Source: Bacillota bacterium
Lineage (GTDB): Bacteria > Bacillota_G > SHA-98 > UBA4971
Direction: 5' to 3'
Length of the DNA: 20,715 nt
Assembly (NCBI GenBank): GCA_012512055.1
Contig: JAAZEW010000053.1
Coordinates: 1 to 20,715 of the forward strand
Made by a program: the position numbers and the translations under genes. Positions 1-7,928 of this stretch are shown here, piece after piece. Numbering within the stretch: the first letter of the stretch is position 1; every line of letters begins with the position of its first letter. The notes beneath the pieces are model-generated. The model did no database searches. It was not told the origin of the DNA and saw only the letters and a list, made by a program, of their open reading frames with translations.

Positions 1-71
1 ATGCCGTACCCTGTGTCAATAAGACCGGGGTCAATACCCATCAGCCTTAAGCCCTCGAAATCCCGTTGCAC
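1..71 (-). CDS. ruvC: RuvC Holliday junction endonuclease, N-terminal fragment (gene runs off the left edge)
   Basis: Read on the minus strand, the first codons give the RuvC opening motif MGIDPGLIDTGYG, which carries the first catalytic aspartate in GIDPG. RuvC cleaves Holliday junctions together with RuvAB. The start chosen is GTG at 71, because GGAG (positions 77-80) lies five bases upstream and the leader MQRDFEGLRL precedes the motif. The ATG at 41 would remove the first beta-strand residues. An upstream GTG at 89 lies against the T-run of a terminator-like hairpin and is less likely. Only about 23 codons are visible, so intactness cannot be judged. Confidence 0.72.
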   Translation of the reverse strand, partial: MQRDFEGLRLMGIDPGLIDTGYG

Positions 72-90
72 AGATGCTCCATGCGGCACA

Positions 91-140
91 AAAAACGCCC
101 CCTGTCCACCTGATTATATCATTAGGCGGATCAAGGGGGC
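91..140 (-). terminator. Terminator-like hairpin upstream of ruvC
   Basis: GCCCCCT at 97-103 is an exact inverted repeat of AGGGGGC at 134-140. Further imperfect pairing lies inside it (CCACCT with AGGCGG). On the minus strand the stem is followed by GTTTTTT at 96-90, the layout of an intrinsic terminator. It would stop leftward transcription just before ruvC, or act as an attenuator. The roughly 30-base span between the arms is partly paired, so this is a long imperfect hairpin. Confidence 0.5.
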
Positions 141-182
141 AACTTATGTTCGGGTGATCCTTCACCTTCTCAGGTAGTAATT

Positions 183-500
183 ATGAGTGAACCCTTGGAT
201 AATCATGGTTTCTGCAAATGCTCGCCAAGAAAAGACTTAAATGATTCTGAAACTGCTGCGGCTATCTCATGCGGGAAGACGCGGACGTCGAAAGAGATGA
301 CGGACTGCGGGAAGCTCGGCCGTGTCGCGCTCGTGGAACACACCGAAGCACATCGGAACGACGGCCTTTCTACGCGGGACGTAGTACTTGGATACAAGTA
401 GTCAGCCGCTATCGAACGGTTTTTTGTCGATCTGAAGCATGTGGTCGACATTTGTCTCGTCCGGCACCGCTTGCCCGAACAGATTCCGTTATTGCTTTAA
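183..500 (+). pseudogene. Decayed IS1634-like transposase, C-terminal part
   Basis: Continuous reading from 183 across an in-frame TAG at 402-404 gives a recognisable C-terminal transposase segment. It includes LSTRDVVLGYK, then the stop, then AAIERFFVDLKHVVDI and VRHRLPEQIPLL. This matches the IS1634-family pattern YKQ..VERAFR.LK..L.IRPV.HR...RI, which contains the catalytic glutamate region. The TAG sits where the family has CAG (Gln), so a single C-to-T change explains it. The N-terminal half and element ends are not recognisable. The stretch before residue about 45 has no identifiable similarity. Confidence 0.6.
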
Positions 501-641
501 TCGACGAAAATCTCAAAACAAGATGTTCAACCTGCTAGAAGCCTGGGCGAGTAATATTTCGCTCAATATACAGGGAAAGGCAGTTGCGTAGCGAATTAAC
601 ATAGTGGGAGTAAGACATACAGGCCTTGCAATCCCAATCAA

Positions 642-1246
642 ATGTATTTGTTGCCACCATCCCTCAAGGACTGGTTTCTAGAGGGACATCCGGCGTACTT
701 TGTAAGCCATCTCGTTGATGAGCTGGATTCCTCCGCCACCCAAAAAGTCCGCGAGCGAGAGGAGAGAGGCTATCCACACTACAGCCTGGTTTCGCAGTCG
801 ATAGTCATATGAAGAACTCTGACAAGGCGTTCGTCCAAGCATACAACGCGCAGGCCGCAGTAGATAGGAAGTCCCAGATTATAGTCGCAGCGGATCTCAC
901 GAACCGGGCTCCGGACATAACTCATTTGCCCGACATGGTCAAACAGATTAAATTTAACCTGAAGCGTAAACCAAAGAAGCTCTTAGCTGATGCCGGCCAT
1001 TTCAATAAGAAGAACGTAACCTTTCTTGAAAGGCGGAGGATAGACGTGTACACTTCCCCCGACAAGCAGAAGCATGGCGCGACTGCTGAACCTGCACCAA
1101 GAGGGTATGGTCTTGGCGAAGAACGATCCCTCCGATTAGGCAATCGCATTTGCCAAGACTTATTGGACATCAATTACCAGCACAGGCTCCTAGTTCACTG
1201 TTGTATTTCATCGATGACGATTACCTATCTTGAGGTGGTTGGATAA
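642..1246 (+). pseudogene. Decayed IS1182-family transposase with internal deletion
   Basis: From ATG 642 one frame reads YLLPPSLKDWFLEGHPAYFV, then VSHLVDELD, the typical IS1182 N-terminus. It carries on to a tract resembling RGYP.Y and ends at a TGA near 810. The second frame, starting around 803, reads VDSHMKNSDKAFVQAYNAQ, then IIVAADLTNRAPDITHLPDM, DAGHFNKKNVTFL and PDKQKHG. These form the central DDE-domain blocks of the family. Several hundred residues normally between the two parts are missing, and after EPAPRG the C-terminus is scrambled. The gene is therefore deleted, frameshifted and inactive. Its end lies 36 bases before the dehydratase-like gene. Confidence 0.82.
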
Positions 1247-1282
1247 TCACGGAAAATTCTATGCAAGTAAGAGTGATATTAG

Positions 1283-2668
1283 ATGCGAAAAGATATAAGG
1301 ATTGTAGATGCTAACCTTTCATTTAAAGAGATTGAGACGCGTGTGCCTCTAAAATTCGGCCCGGAGATCACGACGCGAGTGACCTGTGCCAGAGCGTCGA
1401 TTACCGTATGTAACGGTGAGGCGAAACTGGCAACGGGCTGGGGAGAAACGCCTCTGAGTGTAACATGGGTTTGGCCCTCCGAACTTTCATACCGAGAAAG
1501 AAACGAACGCCTGAAAGGGTTCTGTCTACGTCTTTTGGAGCTATGGCGAAAATACGACATCCAAGGGCACGCTATGGAAATCGGACATCAATTTATCCAC
1601 GAAATGCTAATGAAAGCTTGGTACGAGGAGAATAATGGTAGGGATGAGGCACATCAACTGCCCTATCTAGCGGCGTTAGTATGTAATTCCCTTTTCGACC
1701 TAGCGCTGCATGATGCATATGGGGAATGTAATGAGGTCTTTACTTTTGAAACTTATGACTGTGATTACATGAATCATGATCTTTCATGGTATTACACGTC
1801 AGAATATCAAAAAGAGTTTTCCGGAAAATATCCCAAGGATTATTTGGTGGAACGTACTAAGGTACCGACGGAACTTGTTGCCTGGCATTTAGTGGGGGCG
1901 AAAGATGCCTTGGAGGAGGGGGATCTGACCGGAAATGAGCCTCGGGATGGATACCCCGTGCTGTTACGGGATTGGATTATCAGGGATGGATTGCGTTGTC
2001 TTAAAGTTAAGCTGACGGGATTCGATTCCTCCTGGGATTATGACCGAATCGTACGTGTAGGTAATATTGCCAGAGAGACTGGTGTTGAGTATCTGAGTGC
2101 CGATTTCAACTGCACGGTTAAGGATACGGCCTATGTCTGTGAGTTACTTGACCGCCTCAATGTAGAGCAACCTGAGATTTACGATATGATTCTTTATGTC
2201 GAACAACCTTTTCCTTACGATATGGAGAAATATCCACTTGATGTAAGTGAAGTAAGTCGAAGAAAACCTTTGTTCATGGATGAAAGCGCTCATGACTGGA
2301 AATATGTCTCTCTAGGCCTGGCACGTGGATGGACGGGAGTAGCCTTAAAAACCTGTAAAACTATGACAGGGGCATTACTCTCTTTCTGTTGGGCAAAAGA
2401 GCACGCGATGAAGATAATGGTACAAGACCTCACTAATCCCATGTTGGCCCAGATTCCCCATGTATTGCTTGCAGCCAATGTCGGTACGATTATGGGCGTT
2501 GAGACTAATGCGATGCAGTTTTACCCCGAGGCATCGAAAAACGAGCAACGTATCCACCCCGGTCTTTATACGCGCCGTAACGGATGTGTTTCCACTTTCT
2601 CTCTAGGTAAAACCGGATTTGGCTATCGTATTGACGACATTTTACTGGCAGAGAAAGCTTCAGAATAG
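1283..2668 (+). CDS. Enolase-superfamily protein, mandelate racemase/muconate lactonizing type (acid-sugar dehydratase-like)
   Basis: The 461-residue protein has the residues of the MR/MLE branch of the enolase superfamily. Seen are a KVK pair at 241-243, metal-ligand candidates D274 (LSADFN), E307 (YVEQPFP) and D333/E334 (FMDES), and a C-terminal lysine K356 (VALKTCK). Family members abstract the proton alpha to a carboxylate, and many dehydrate sugar acids in the cytoplasm. The histidine-aspartate dyad of dehydratases is not obvious, so racemase, cycloisomerase or dehydratase cannot be chosen between. It is longer than the usual 350-400 residues, with an extended capping region (about 60-230). 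The ATG has only a weak AAGTAAGAG-like site upstream. The gene follows IS debris and leads a cluster with an ABC importer, so substrate processing after uptake is the likely role. Confidence 0.8.
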   Translation: MRKDIRIVDANLSFKEIETRVPLKFGPEITTRVTCARASITVCNGEAKLATGWGETPLSVTWVWPSELSYRERNERLKGFCLRLLELWRKYDIQGHAMEIGHQFIHEMLMKAWYEENNGRDEAHQLPYLAALVCNSLFDLALHDAYGECNEVFTFETYDCDYMNHDLSWYYTSEYQKEFSGKYPKDYLVERTKVPTELVAWHLVGAKDALEEGDLTGNEPRDGYPVLLRDWIIRDGLRCLKVKLTGFDSSWDYDRIVRVGNIARETGVEYLSADFNCTVKDTAYVCELLDRLNVEQPEIYDMILYVEQPFPYDMEKYPLDVSEVSRRKPLFMDESAHDWKYVSLGLARGWTGVALKTCKTMTGALLSFCWAKEHAMKIMVQDLTNPMLAQIPHVLLAANVGTIMGVETNAMQFYPEASKNEQRIHPGLYTRRNGCVSTFSLGKTGFGYRIDDILLAEKASE

Positions 2669-2758
2669 GAGACGGCAGAGTATTAACAAAGAATAACAGT
2701 TAGAGCTTGCAAATCAGGAAGACACATATAAACTGAAGCGCGAACTTTTTTAGAGGGA

Positions 2759-2775
2759 GGTGGTCAAGACCATCC
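2759..2775. promoter_or_regulatory. Near-palindrome upstream of the binding-protein gene, possible operator
   Basis: GTGGTCAAGACCAT contains the perfect palindrome GGTCAAGACC and sits in the 172-base gap between the dehydratase-like gene and the transporter genes, about 70 bases before the GTG start. Its two-base centre is too tight for an RNA hairpin, so a protein-binding site is more plausible than a terminator. No second copy was noticed in the window. Confidence 0.25.
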
Positions 2776-2840
2776 TGAATAGTAGACAATAATTGAATGG
2801 TAAATCATGACAAAAAAACTAGTAAAGGGAGGAACTGAAT

Positions 2841-3857
2841 GTGAAGAGAATGTCCGCTAAAACATTATCTTTACTTATCTCGGCTGTACTACTGTTTTCC
2901 GTAGTCATTATCCCTCAGAGTATTGCCGCTCCACAGCTCGAAAAGGTAAATTTCCTGTTAAATTGGAAAATTACGGGCGATCATTCTCCCTATTATGTCG
3001 CCTTAAAAAAAGGCTGGTATGCTGATGTCGGCTTGGACGTCAATGTCATTGTTGGACAAGGCTCGGGTTATTCTGTGCAAGCTGTTGACTCCGGTAAGGC
3101 GGACATTGCTATTTCCGACGCCCCGGTTCCGATTTCTAGCCGTGAAAAAGGAGCTAAAGTAAAGATTATTGGTGTTATCTTTGACAAACATCCCAACTGT
3201 ACATATTTCTGGAAGAATGAAGGGATTAAGGAACCTAAGGATTTAGTAGGTAAGACGGTAGCCGTTCCGGCTACGGACGGTCATAAGGTAATGTTTCCGG
3301 CCTTTGCTAAGCTGGTCGGGGTTGATGCGAAGAGTGTAACTTTCGTCAATATTGAACCTGCAGCCAAGGTCGCGGCGCTGGCCTCCAAGAAAGCAGATGC
3401 GGTTTTCGAACTCTATACCGGTAAGCCGTTTATGGAAGCGGCTATTCCTCCTGAGCAACTCGGGTATTTTCTCTGGGCTGACTATGGTTTCAACTGTTAT
3501 GCCCACTCCTATATTACGAGCGATACCATTATCGCCAAGAATCCTGAGATGTTGAAGAAATTCCTGAATGTAAGCTATAAAGCTTGGGAGTATACCTGTA
3601 ATAATCCTCAAGAAGCCATTAACATTTTGGCGGAGTACCACCCCATCAATAAAGCAGAGTATAATAAGAATCTCGAAACTGTCCTCGAATTTGTTAAGAC
3701 AGATCGTTTGCGTGCGAAGGGCCTTGGATATATCGAACCCGCTCAGATTAAATCTACTTACGACCTTGTGAATGAGTATCAGTCTGAACTGAGTTTCCCT
3801 GTAACTGAATGCTTTGATGATAGGTTCCTGCCGGATACTCCTTATACCAATTTCTGA
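2841..3857 (+). CDS. ABC transporter substrate-binding protein, NMT1/THI5-like
   Basis: The 338-residue protein has a signal peptide (KR at 2-3, hydrophobic core about 9-25, likely cleavage after SIAA at 27-30). There is no lipobox cysteine. The mature part opens VNFLLNWKITGDHSPYYVAL then KKGWYADVGLDV, the standard start of the NMT1/THI5 and SsuA/TauA group. AVPATDGHK and KKADAVFELYTG are further group features. These proteins deliver pyrimidines, sulfonates, riboflavin or other small organics to an ABC permease; the ligand here is not readable. No conserved Cys-rich thiamine-precursor motif was seen. GTG is used as start, with AAAGGGAGGA at 2824-2833. The partner ATPase follows after a strong stem-loop. 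The matching permeases lie at 7104-8707 on the other strand. Confidence 0.88.
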   Translation: MKRMSAKTLSLLISAVLLFSVVIIPQSIAAPQLEKVNFLLNWKITGDHSPYYVALKKGWYADVGLDVNVIVGQGSGYSVQAVDSGKADIAISDAPVPISSREKGAKVKIIGVIFDKHPNCTYFWKNEGIKEPKDLVGKTVAVPATDGHKVMFPAFAKLVGVDAKSVTFVNIEPAAKVAALASKKADAVFELYTGKPFMEAAIPPEQLGYFLWADYGFNCYAHSYITSDTIIAKNPEMLKKFLNVSYKAWEYTCNNPQEAINILAEYHPINKAEYNKNLETVLEFVKTDRLRAKGLGYIEPAQIKSTYDLVNEYQSELSFPVTECFDDRFLPDTPYTNF

Positions 3858-3868
3858 TTTAGAACTAC

Positions 3869-3904
3869 GCCATTGCCGCTCGTGTTTCTGCGTGCGGCAA
3901 TGGC
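3869..3904 (+). other. Intercistronic stem-loop after the binding-protein gene
   Basis: GCCATTGCCGC at 3869-3879 is an exact 11-base inverted repeat of GCGGCAATGGC at 3894-3904, with a 14-base loop. No T-run follows, so full termination is unlikely. Such structures between a binding-protein gene and its ATPase gene commonly protect the upstream mRNA 3' end and give excess binding protein. This role is inferred from position. Confidence 0.7.
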
Positions 3905-3943
3905 CTCTAATACCTAACAGAGAAAGAATAAGGATGGTGTCTT

Positions 3944-4708
3944 GTGAACGAAAAGAAGACATTTTTATCAATTCGTGATCTGAATAAAACATATATCACA
4001 CGCGATGGCGAGCTGGAAGCGTTAGGAAGTGTTTCATTTGATGTGTACCCACAGGAATTCGTTTCGATAGTTGGTCCGTCGGGTTGTGGAAAGAGCACTT
4101 TACTCAAGGTCATTGCAGGTTTGCTCCCTATAACTTCCGGAGAGATTATCGTTGATCGCGACAATTTCGATCCCTCACGGGAGGTGGGTTTTGTCTTTCA
4201 AAAAGCATTGCTATTGCATTGGCGTAAAGTATTGGACAATGTGCTGCTGCCTATTGAAATTTTAAAGCTAGATCACAAGAAGTATACTAGCCGTGCGATG
4301 GAATTGCTTGAGCTGGTCGGTCTGAAAGGATTTGAAAAATGCTATCCGAATCAGTTGTCCGGTGGTATGCAACAACGTGTCTCTATTGCTCGTGCCTTGA
4401 TTCACGATCCGAAGCTGATTCTTATGGATGAACCCTTCGGAGCGCTGGACGCCATTACACGTGAAAAAATGAATTTTGAACTAATGCGTATCTGGTCCGA
4501 AGCCAAAAAGACGATTGTTTTTATTACCCATGAAATCAACGAGGCGGTTTTCCTTTCTGATCGTGTGATTGTGTTGTCGGCTCGTCCTGCGAGAATGCTT
4601 GACTGTTTTGACATAGAGTTACCGCGTCCCAGGCTACTGGAGATGAAGACATCACCGGAATTTCACCGCTATGCGATCGAGATTTATAAAATGTTGGAGG
4701 TCAAGTGA
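3944..4708 (+). CDS. ABC transporter ATP-binding protein, SsuB/TauB family
   Basis: The 254-residue protein has a complete nucleotide-binding domain. It shows Walker A GPSGCGKS at 44-51, Q-loop glutamine Q86 in VFQKALLL, signature LSGGMQQR at 138-145, Walker B LILMDEP at 158-164, D-loop ALDA and H-loop H196 (FITHE). The length and the TREKM segment fit the nitrate/sulfonate/taurine importer ATPases. It powers uptake of the ligand bound by the preceding secreted protein. GTG start at 3944 with AAGGATGG a few bases upstream. Its end overlaps or abuts the dehydrogenase gene (the TGA lies within GTGA at 4705-4708), so the two are probably translationally coupled. Confidence 0.92.
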   Translation: MNEKKTFLSIRDLNKTYITRDGELEALGSVSFDVYPQEFVSIVGPSGCGKSTLLKVIAGLLPITSGEIIVDRDNFDPSREVGFVFQKALLLHWRKVLDNVLLPIEILKLDHKKYTSRAMELLELVGLKGFEKCYPNQLSGGMQQRVSIARALIHDPKLILMDEPFGALDAITREKMNFELMRIWSEAKKTIVFITHEINEAVFLSDRVIVLSARPARMLDCFDIELPRPRLLEMKTSPEFHRYAIEIYKMLEVK

Positions 4709-4710
4709 AT

Positions 4711-5730
4711 ATGGATAAGATCTATGGTGTTGGCATCCGTGGAACCGGTCAGGTCGCAGTTGAACACGTGGCTGCAATTGAGGCCAATCCATACACTCGT
4801 GTTGTAGCTGTCTGTGGTCGAAAGGAAGAAAGCAGCCGCGAGTTTGTGAGGAAATATGCGCCGGGTGCTAAAGTCCATAAAAATTATCAGGAGTTGCTTG
4901 CTGATCCAGATGTAGAGATCGTTTCTGAATGTATGCCTAATTATCTGCATGGGCCTGAGGGGGTAGCCGCACTTGAAGCAGGAAAACACTTGATTCTGGA
5001 AAAACCGGCCGGAATCACTCAAGAGGAGACCGATCGGCTTTTTGAAGCGGCACAAGACAGTGATAAAAAAACAGTAGTCAGTTTTGTGCTGCGCTGGCAT
5101 CCTCTGGTCCGCAATTTGAAACGATTACTGGATCAGAATGCTTTTGGTGATCTTTATTATGTCTGCGCAGACTACTGGCATGGAATCAAGCCGACCTTTT
5201 CCAGCTATAACTGGATTAGAAAGCGTGAATTCGCAGGGGGAGCCATGATTACCGGTGGATGCCATGCGGCGGATATTGCCCGTTACCTTGGCGGTGAGGT
5301 GGAGGAGGTTTCTGCTTATTCACTGAGAAAACGGGATGATTTTGATTATGACACCACTTATGTCGCATCAGTACGTTTTACCAACGGTAGTGTTGGGAAA
5401 ATATCAGCCTCCCTCGATGGACTGTACTTTCCTTATCAGTTTAATATTGATCTCTTAGGAACAAAGGGCGCAGCCCGCGACAATCGCATTTATACGAAAG
5501 AGCTTTTGGATAATCAATCTGATTGGGTTTTGCTGGCCTGTGATACACCAAACACCGGTTCTGTGACTCATCATCCTTTTAAAGCAGAGATCGATAACTT
5601 TATAGATGCTATCCGACGGGATACCCCGGTGCTCTGCTCACTTGAGGACGCCTGTAGTTCAATGGATATCGTATTTGCCATTAATGAATCTACCCGCACA
5701 GGACGACCGGTTTCGGTCAAAAAGCGTTGA
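4711..5730 (+). CDS. Gfo/Idh/MocA-family NAD(P)-dependent oxidoreductase
   Basis: About 340 residues with an N-terminal Rossmann fold (GIRGTGQVA near residue 10-18) and the family EKPAG motif, whose lysine is catalytic (K100 counted from the GTG at 4705). The catalytic-domain segment GGCHAADIARYLGG supplies the conserved H and D (about 187 and 190). Family members oxidise a sugar, inositol or sugar-acid hydroxyl to a ketone. The start is ambiguous: GTG 4705 overlaps the ATPase stop but is only 4 bases from GGAGG (4696-4700), while ATG 4711 is 10 bases away and is used here. In this cluster it probably performs one redox step on the imported compound. It is not closely similar to the second family member at 13249. 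Confidence 0.87.
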   Translation: MDKIYGVGIRGTGQVAVEHVAAIEANPYTRVVAVCGRKEESSREFVRKYAPGAKVHKNYQELLADPDVEIVSECMPNYLHGPEGVAALEAGKHLILEKPAGITQEETDRLFEAAQDSDKKTVVSFVLRWHPLVRNLKRLLDQNAFGDLYYVCADYWHGIKPTFSSYNWIRKREFAGGAMITGGCHAADIARYLGGEVEEVSAYSLRKRDDFDYDTTYVASVRFTNGSVGKISASLDGLYFPYQFNIDLLGTKGAARDNRIYTKELLDNQSDWVLLACDTPNTGSVTHHPFKAEIDNFIDAIRRDTPVLCSLEDACSSMDIVFAINESTRTGRPVSVKKR

Positions 5731-5742
5731 GTGAGGATCGTC

Positions 5743-6513
5743 GTGGAACAGACTTTTTTGGTTGAGGAAATGACAACGAGAGAGTATCAGGATCGTGTGG
5801 CCGAAGCGCCCGCAGTGCTGCTCCCATTAGGTTCCATTGAAGTGCTGGGTACGCACGGTCCACTGGGTGCAGATTATCTGGTTTCCAGGAGCGTACCTAT
5901 TTTGGTAGCCCGACAGACGGGTTGCCTTGTAGCGCCTTCAATTCCTTATGGTGATACTTTAGAGCTTTCTGATTGGCCTGGAACGATTTGTGTTCCGGCG
6001 GATGTACTAGAGGGTTACTATTATGCCGTGGCAAAATCCTACCTGACCAAAGGCTTTGCCAAAAGACTTGTATTTCTGAGTTTTCATTCACTGAATAGTA
6101 GTGCGGTCAATGCGGTTTGTAGAAGACTTAAACACGAAGGTCATCAGGTTTTTTCGGTTGATTGGTGGAAAACGGTTGGGCAAAACTGCGCGGATCTATT
6201 GGAGGATCAAAAGAATGGTTATGGCCACGGTAGAGAAATGATTACCAGCGTAGTGATGACGATATGCCCAGAACTTGTTAAACCTGAGCAAGCTCAGAAT
6301 GAAATGCCCCGTGAAATTCTTAAGTATTACGCCAAATATCTTATGAATTCTGGTTCACCGTTTGTTGCCTACGGTAATTTTTACGATTACTGCGATAGTG
6401 GAGCATGGGGAGATATGAGTCAGGCCTCTGCGGAGAAGGGTGCAGAGCTGATCAGGCGGGCTGTGGATGCGATTTCTAGCTTTTTGTTGGAATCTTTTGA
6501 GAGCTTGCCATAA
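5743..6513 (+). CDS. Creatininase-fold amidohydrolase/lactonase-like protein with altered metal site
   Basis: Family hallmarks seen, numbered from the upstream GTG at 5731, are LLPLGSIEVLGTHGPLGAD at 30-48, IPYGDT at 71-76, SDWPGTI, and GHGREMITS at 165-173. The creatininase family binds two metals and hydrolyses cyclic amides, lactone-like or related bonds. E37 and D48 occupy the usual positions, and H42 matches the second His. The metal-ligand His two residues after E37 is replaced by Leu39. The common NGHGGN segment reads SFHSLNS, keeping H119 only. The start chosen is GTG 5743, with GTGAGG at 5731-5736 as the binding site; GTG 5731 directly follows the previous stop. It is the last gene of the plus-strand cluster. 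The substrate is unknown; a ring-opening step is a reasonable guess. Confidence 0.75.
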   Translation: MEQTFLVEEMTTREYQDRVAEAPAVLLPLGSIEVLGTHGPLGADYLVSRSVPILVARQTGCLVAPSIPYGDTLELSDWPGTICVPADVLEGYYYAVAKSYLTKGFAKRLVFLSFHSLNSSAVNAVCRRLKHEGHQVFSVDWWKTVGQNCADLLEDQKNGYGHGREMITSVVMTICPELVKPEQAQNEMPREILKYYAKYLMNSGSPFVAYGNFYDYCDSGAWGDMSQASAEKGAELIRRAVDAISSFLLESFESLP

Positions 6514-6556
6514 GGGATAAAACCTCATTTACGTTTTTATTGGATAATAACTCTGA

Positions 6557-7029
6557 TTATAGAGGCCTTCCACGCTTCTTCCGTCTCTCCTTCTCCATGC
6601 GCACGGGCACATGCCCCGAGAGGTTATGAAAGCCCCCTTGCCACTTGTCCATAAACCCTGTGGTAGCACGCCTTCCATCACCTTATCAAGGGACTTGTGC
6701 TTCTTCCCATCAAGGGCGTGGGCAAGCGCAGAGTCATTTAATGCATCGACAGTGACATCCTCATCGAATATGGTTTCGAGATCCTTATCCCGATAGAATT
6801 CACTGACCCTGTATAGAGCCTTGCGATCCCCGAGGATGTTTATCGCAAGCACCTGGGTAAGTGTGCAGGGCGAGTTGCCCTTACGGCTACGATCCCACCT
6901 AACAAGCCTATTTACGATCTCGGGCAGCTTAATCTCCTTTGAGTACTAGACAACCGCTGCCGAAGACCCAGCCAACATAGTCCGCGTAGATCTTAGAACA
7001 TCTCGTATCTGCTCAAGGTCCAAATACAT
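6557..7029 (-). pseudogene. Decayed IS1634-like transposase with internal deletion
   Basis: On the minus strand from ATG 7029 the reading is MYLDLEQIRDVLRS, then AAVV, an in-frame TAG, then KEIKLPEIVNRLVRWD. It continues with VLAINILGDRKALYRVSEF, then YRDKDLETIFDEDVT and LNDSALAHALD. This is the N-terminal domain of an IS1634-like transposase. A little downstream a different frame gives GGFHNLSGHVPVRMEKERRK before a TAA at 6557-6559, which resembles the C-terminal region. The whole catalytic middle is missing. The fossil lies between the convergent 3' ends of the creatininase-fold gene and the permease operon. Confidence 0.75.
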
Positions 7030-7103
7030 CGCCCCCAACCCGATGTTTGCCTGGACCATTGCACACCTTCATCTCCCGCTACCTTATGGTCTCCTTAATT
7101 ATT

Positions 7104-7928
7104 TCATTCGTCTAGTTTCACTAAAGTCCAGGGCATACACAACCGCTCGAACAGCACCACCACGGAATACATTGCGGCACCGGCAAAAGCAATCACAATC
7201 AAAGAAGAAAAGATCGGTGGTGTATCCATAGTGTATTGCGAATTGATGATGATGTAACCGAGTCCACGGTCAGAGGAGATGAATTCCCCAACAATCGCTC
7301 CCATGACACTCATAGTTGTGCAAATCCTAAGCCCTGAGAATATAAAAGGCAGTGAATTTGGGATGCGTATTTTGTGAAACACCTGCCATTTGGTAGCATT
7401 TAAGTATCGCACTAAATCAAGCAAATCGTCATCAATGTCTTCAAGACCCGTAACCGTATTCACCACGACCGGAAAAAAACTGACTAAAAAGGCAATCAGG
7501 ATATTCGTTTTTAAACCATAACCCATCCAAAGAAGGATAATTGGCGCAATGGCGATAATCGGTAGGCTGTTGATAAAGATAAACGCCGGCATCAAGATTC
7601 TCCGAATAGCTTTCGACCAAATCATCACTATCGACAACCCTACTGCCACCACACTCGTCACCAAAAAGCTAATAATAATTTCATAAACAGTCGTTGAAAT
7701 ATGTAACCTCCAATTATAATTAGCATCTGGCTGAGGTAAGAACAAATGGGCTAATGCACTGGACGGAGTAGGTAAAACATATTCTGGAACATGAAATATC
7801 CGAACCAAAACCTCCCATAGAAGGAAGAAACCCATTACAACCAGTAAAGTCTGATAATGTTCTAAAAAGATCCGTTTAAGCTTCTTTAGCGGCGAGGGTA
7901 GTGCTATTGATAGGGTTTCAGTCTTCAT
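7104..7928 (-). CDS. ABC transporter permease, SsuC/TauC type (second of a tandem pair)
   Basis: This 274-residue integral membrane protein has a BPD_transp_1 domain. Hydrophobic segments lie near residues 30-45, 83-103, 113-133, 140-155 and 240-260. The EAA loop that docks on the ATPase reads LVRYLNATKWQVFHKIRIP, followed by NSLPFIFSGLR. The AIVGEFI...GLGYII stretch is typical of nitrate/sulfonate/pyrimidine importers. The ATG overlaps the stop of the preceding permease by four bases (ATGA at 7925-7928). It is clearly paralogous to that permease, so the two probably form a heterodimeric channel. The only matching binding protein and ATPase in the window are at 2841-4708 on the opposite strand. 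Confidence 0.9.
   Translation of the reverse strand: MKTETLSIALPSPLKKLKRIFLEHYQTLLVVMGFFLLWEVLVRIFHVPEYVLPTPSSALAHLFLPQPDANYNWRLHISTTVYEIIISFLVTSVVAVGLSIVMIWSKAIRRILMPAFIFINSLPIIAIAPIILLWMGYGLKTNILIAFLVSFFPVVVNTVTGLEDIDDDLLDLVRYLNATKWQVFHKIRIPNSLPFIFSGLRICTTMSVMGAIVGEFISSDRGLGYIIINSQYTMDTPPIFSSLIVIAFAGAAMYSVVVLFERLCMPWTLVKLDE

Noticed and set aside
2669..2838. A promoter in the gap before the binding-protein gene (TTGCAA with TAAACT at 16 bases)
   Set aside because: The boxes match the consensus poorly and the tract is AT-rich, so such pairs are expected by chance.
3243..3992. A 249-codon open frame on the minus strand across the binding-protein gene
   Set aside because: It is antisense to a well-supported gene, has no recognisable motif, and crosses the intercistronic hairpin. 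It is a shadow frame.
183..6960. A single IS1634 element split in two by an inversion
   Set aside because: The right-hand fossil already seems to contain a C-terminal segment (GGFHNLSG...), so the left C-terminal piece is probably from another copy. Only the recombination-between-two-copies model was kept.
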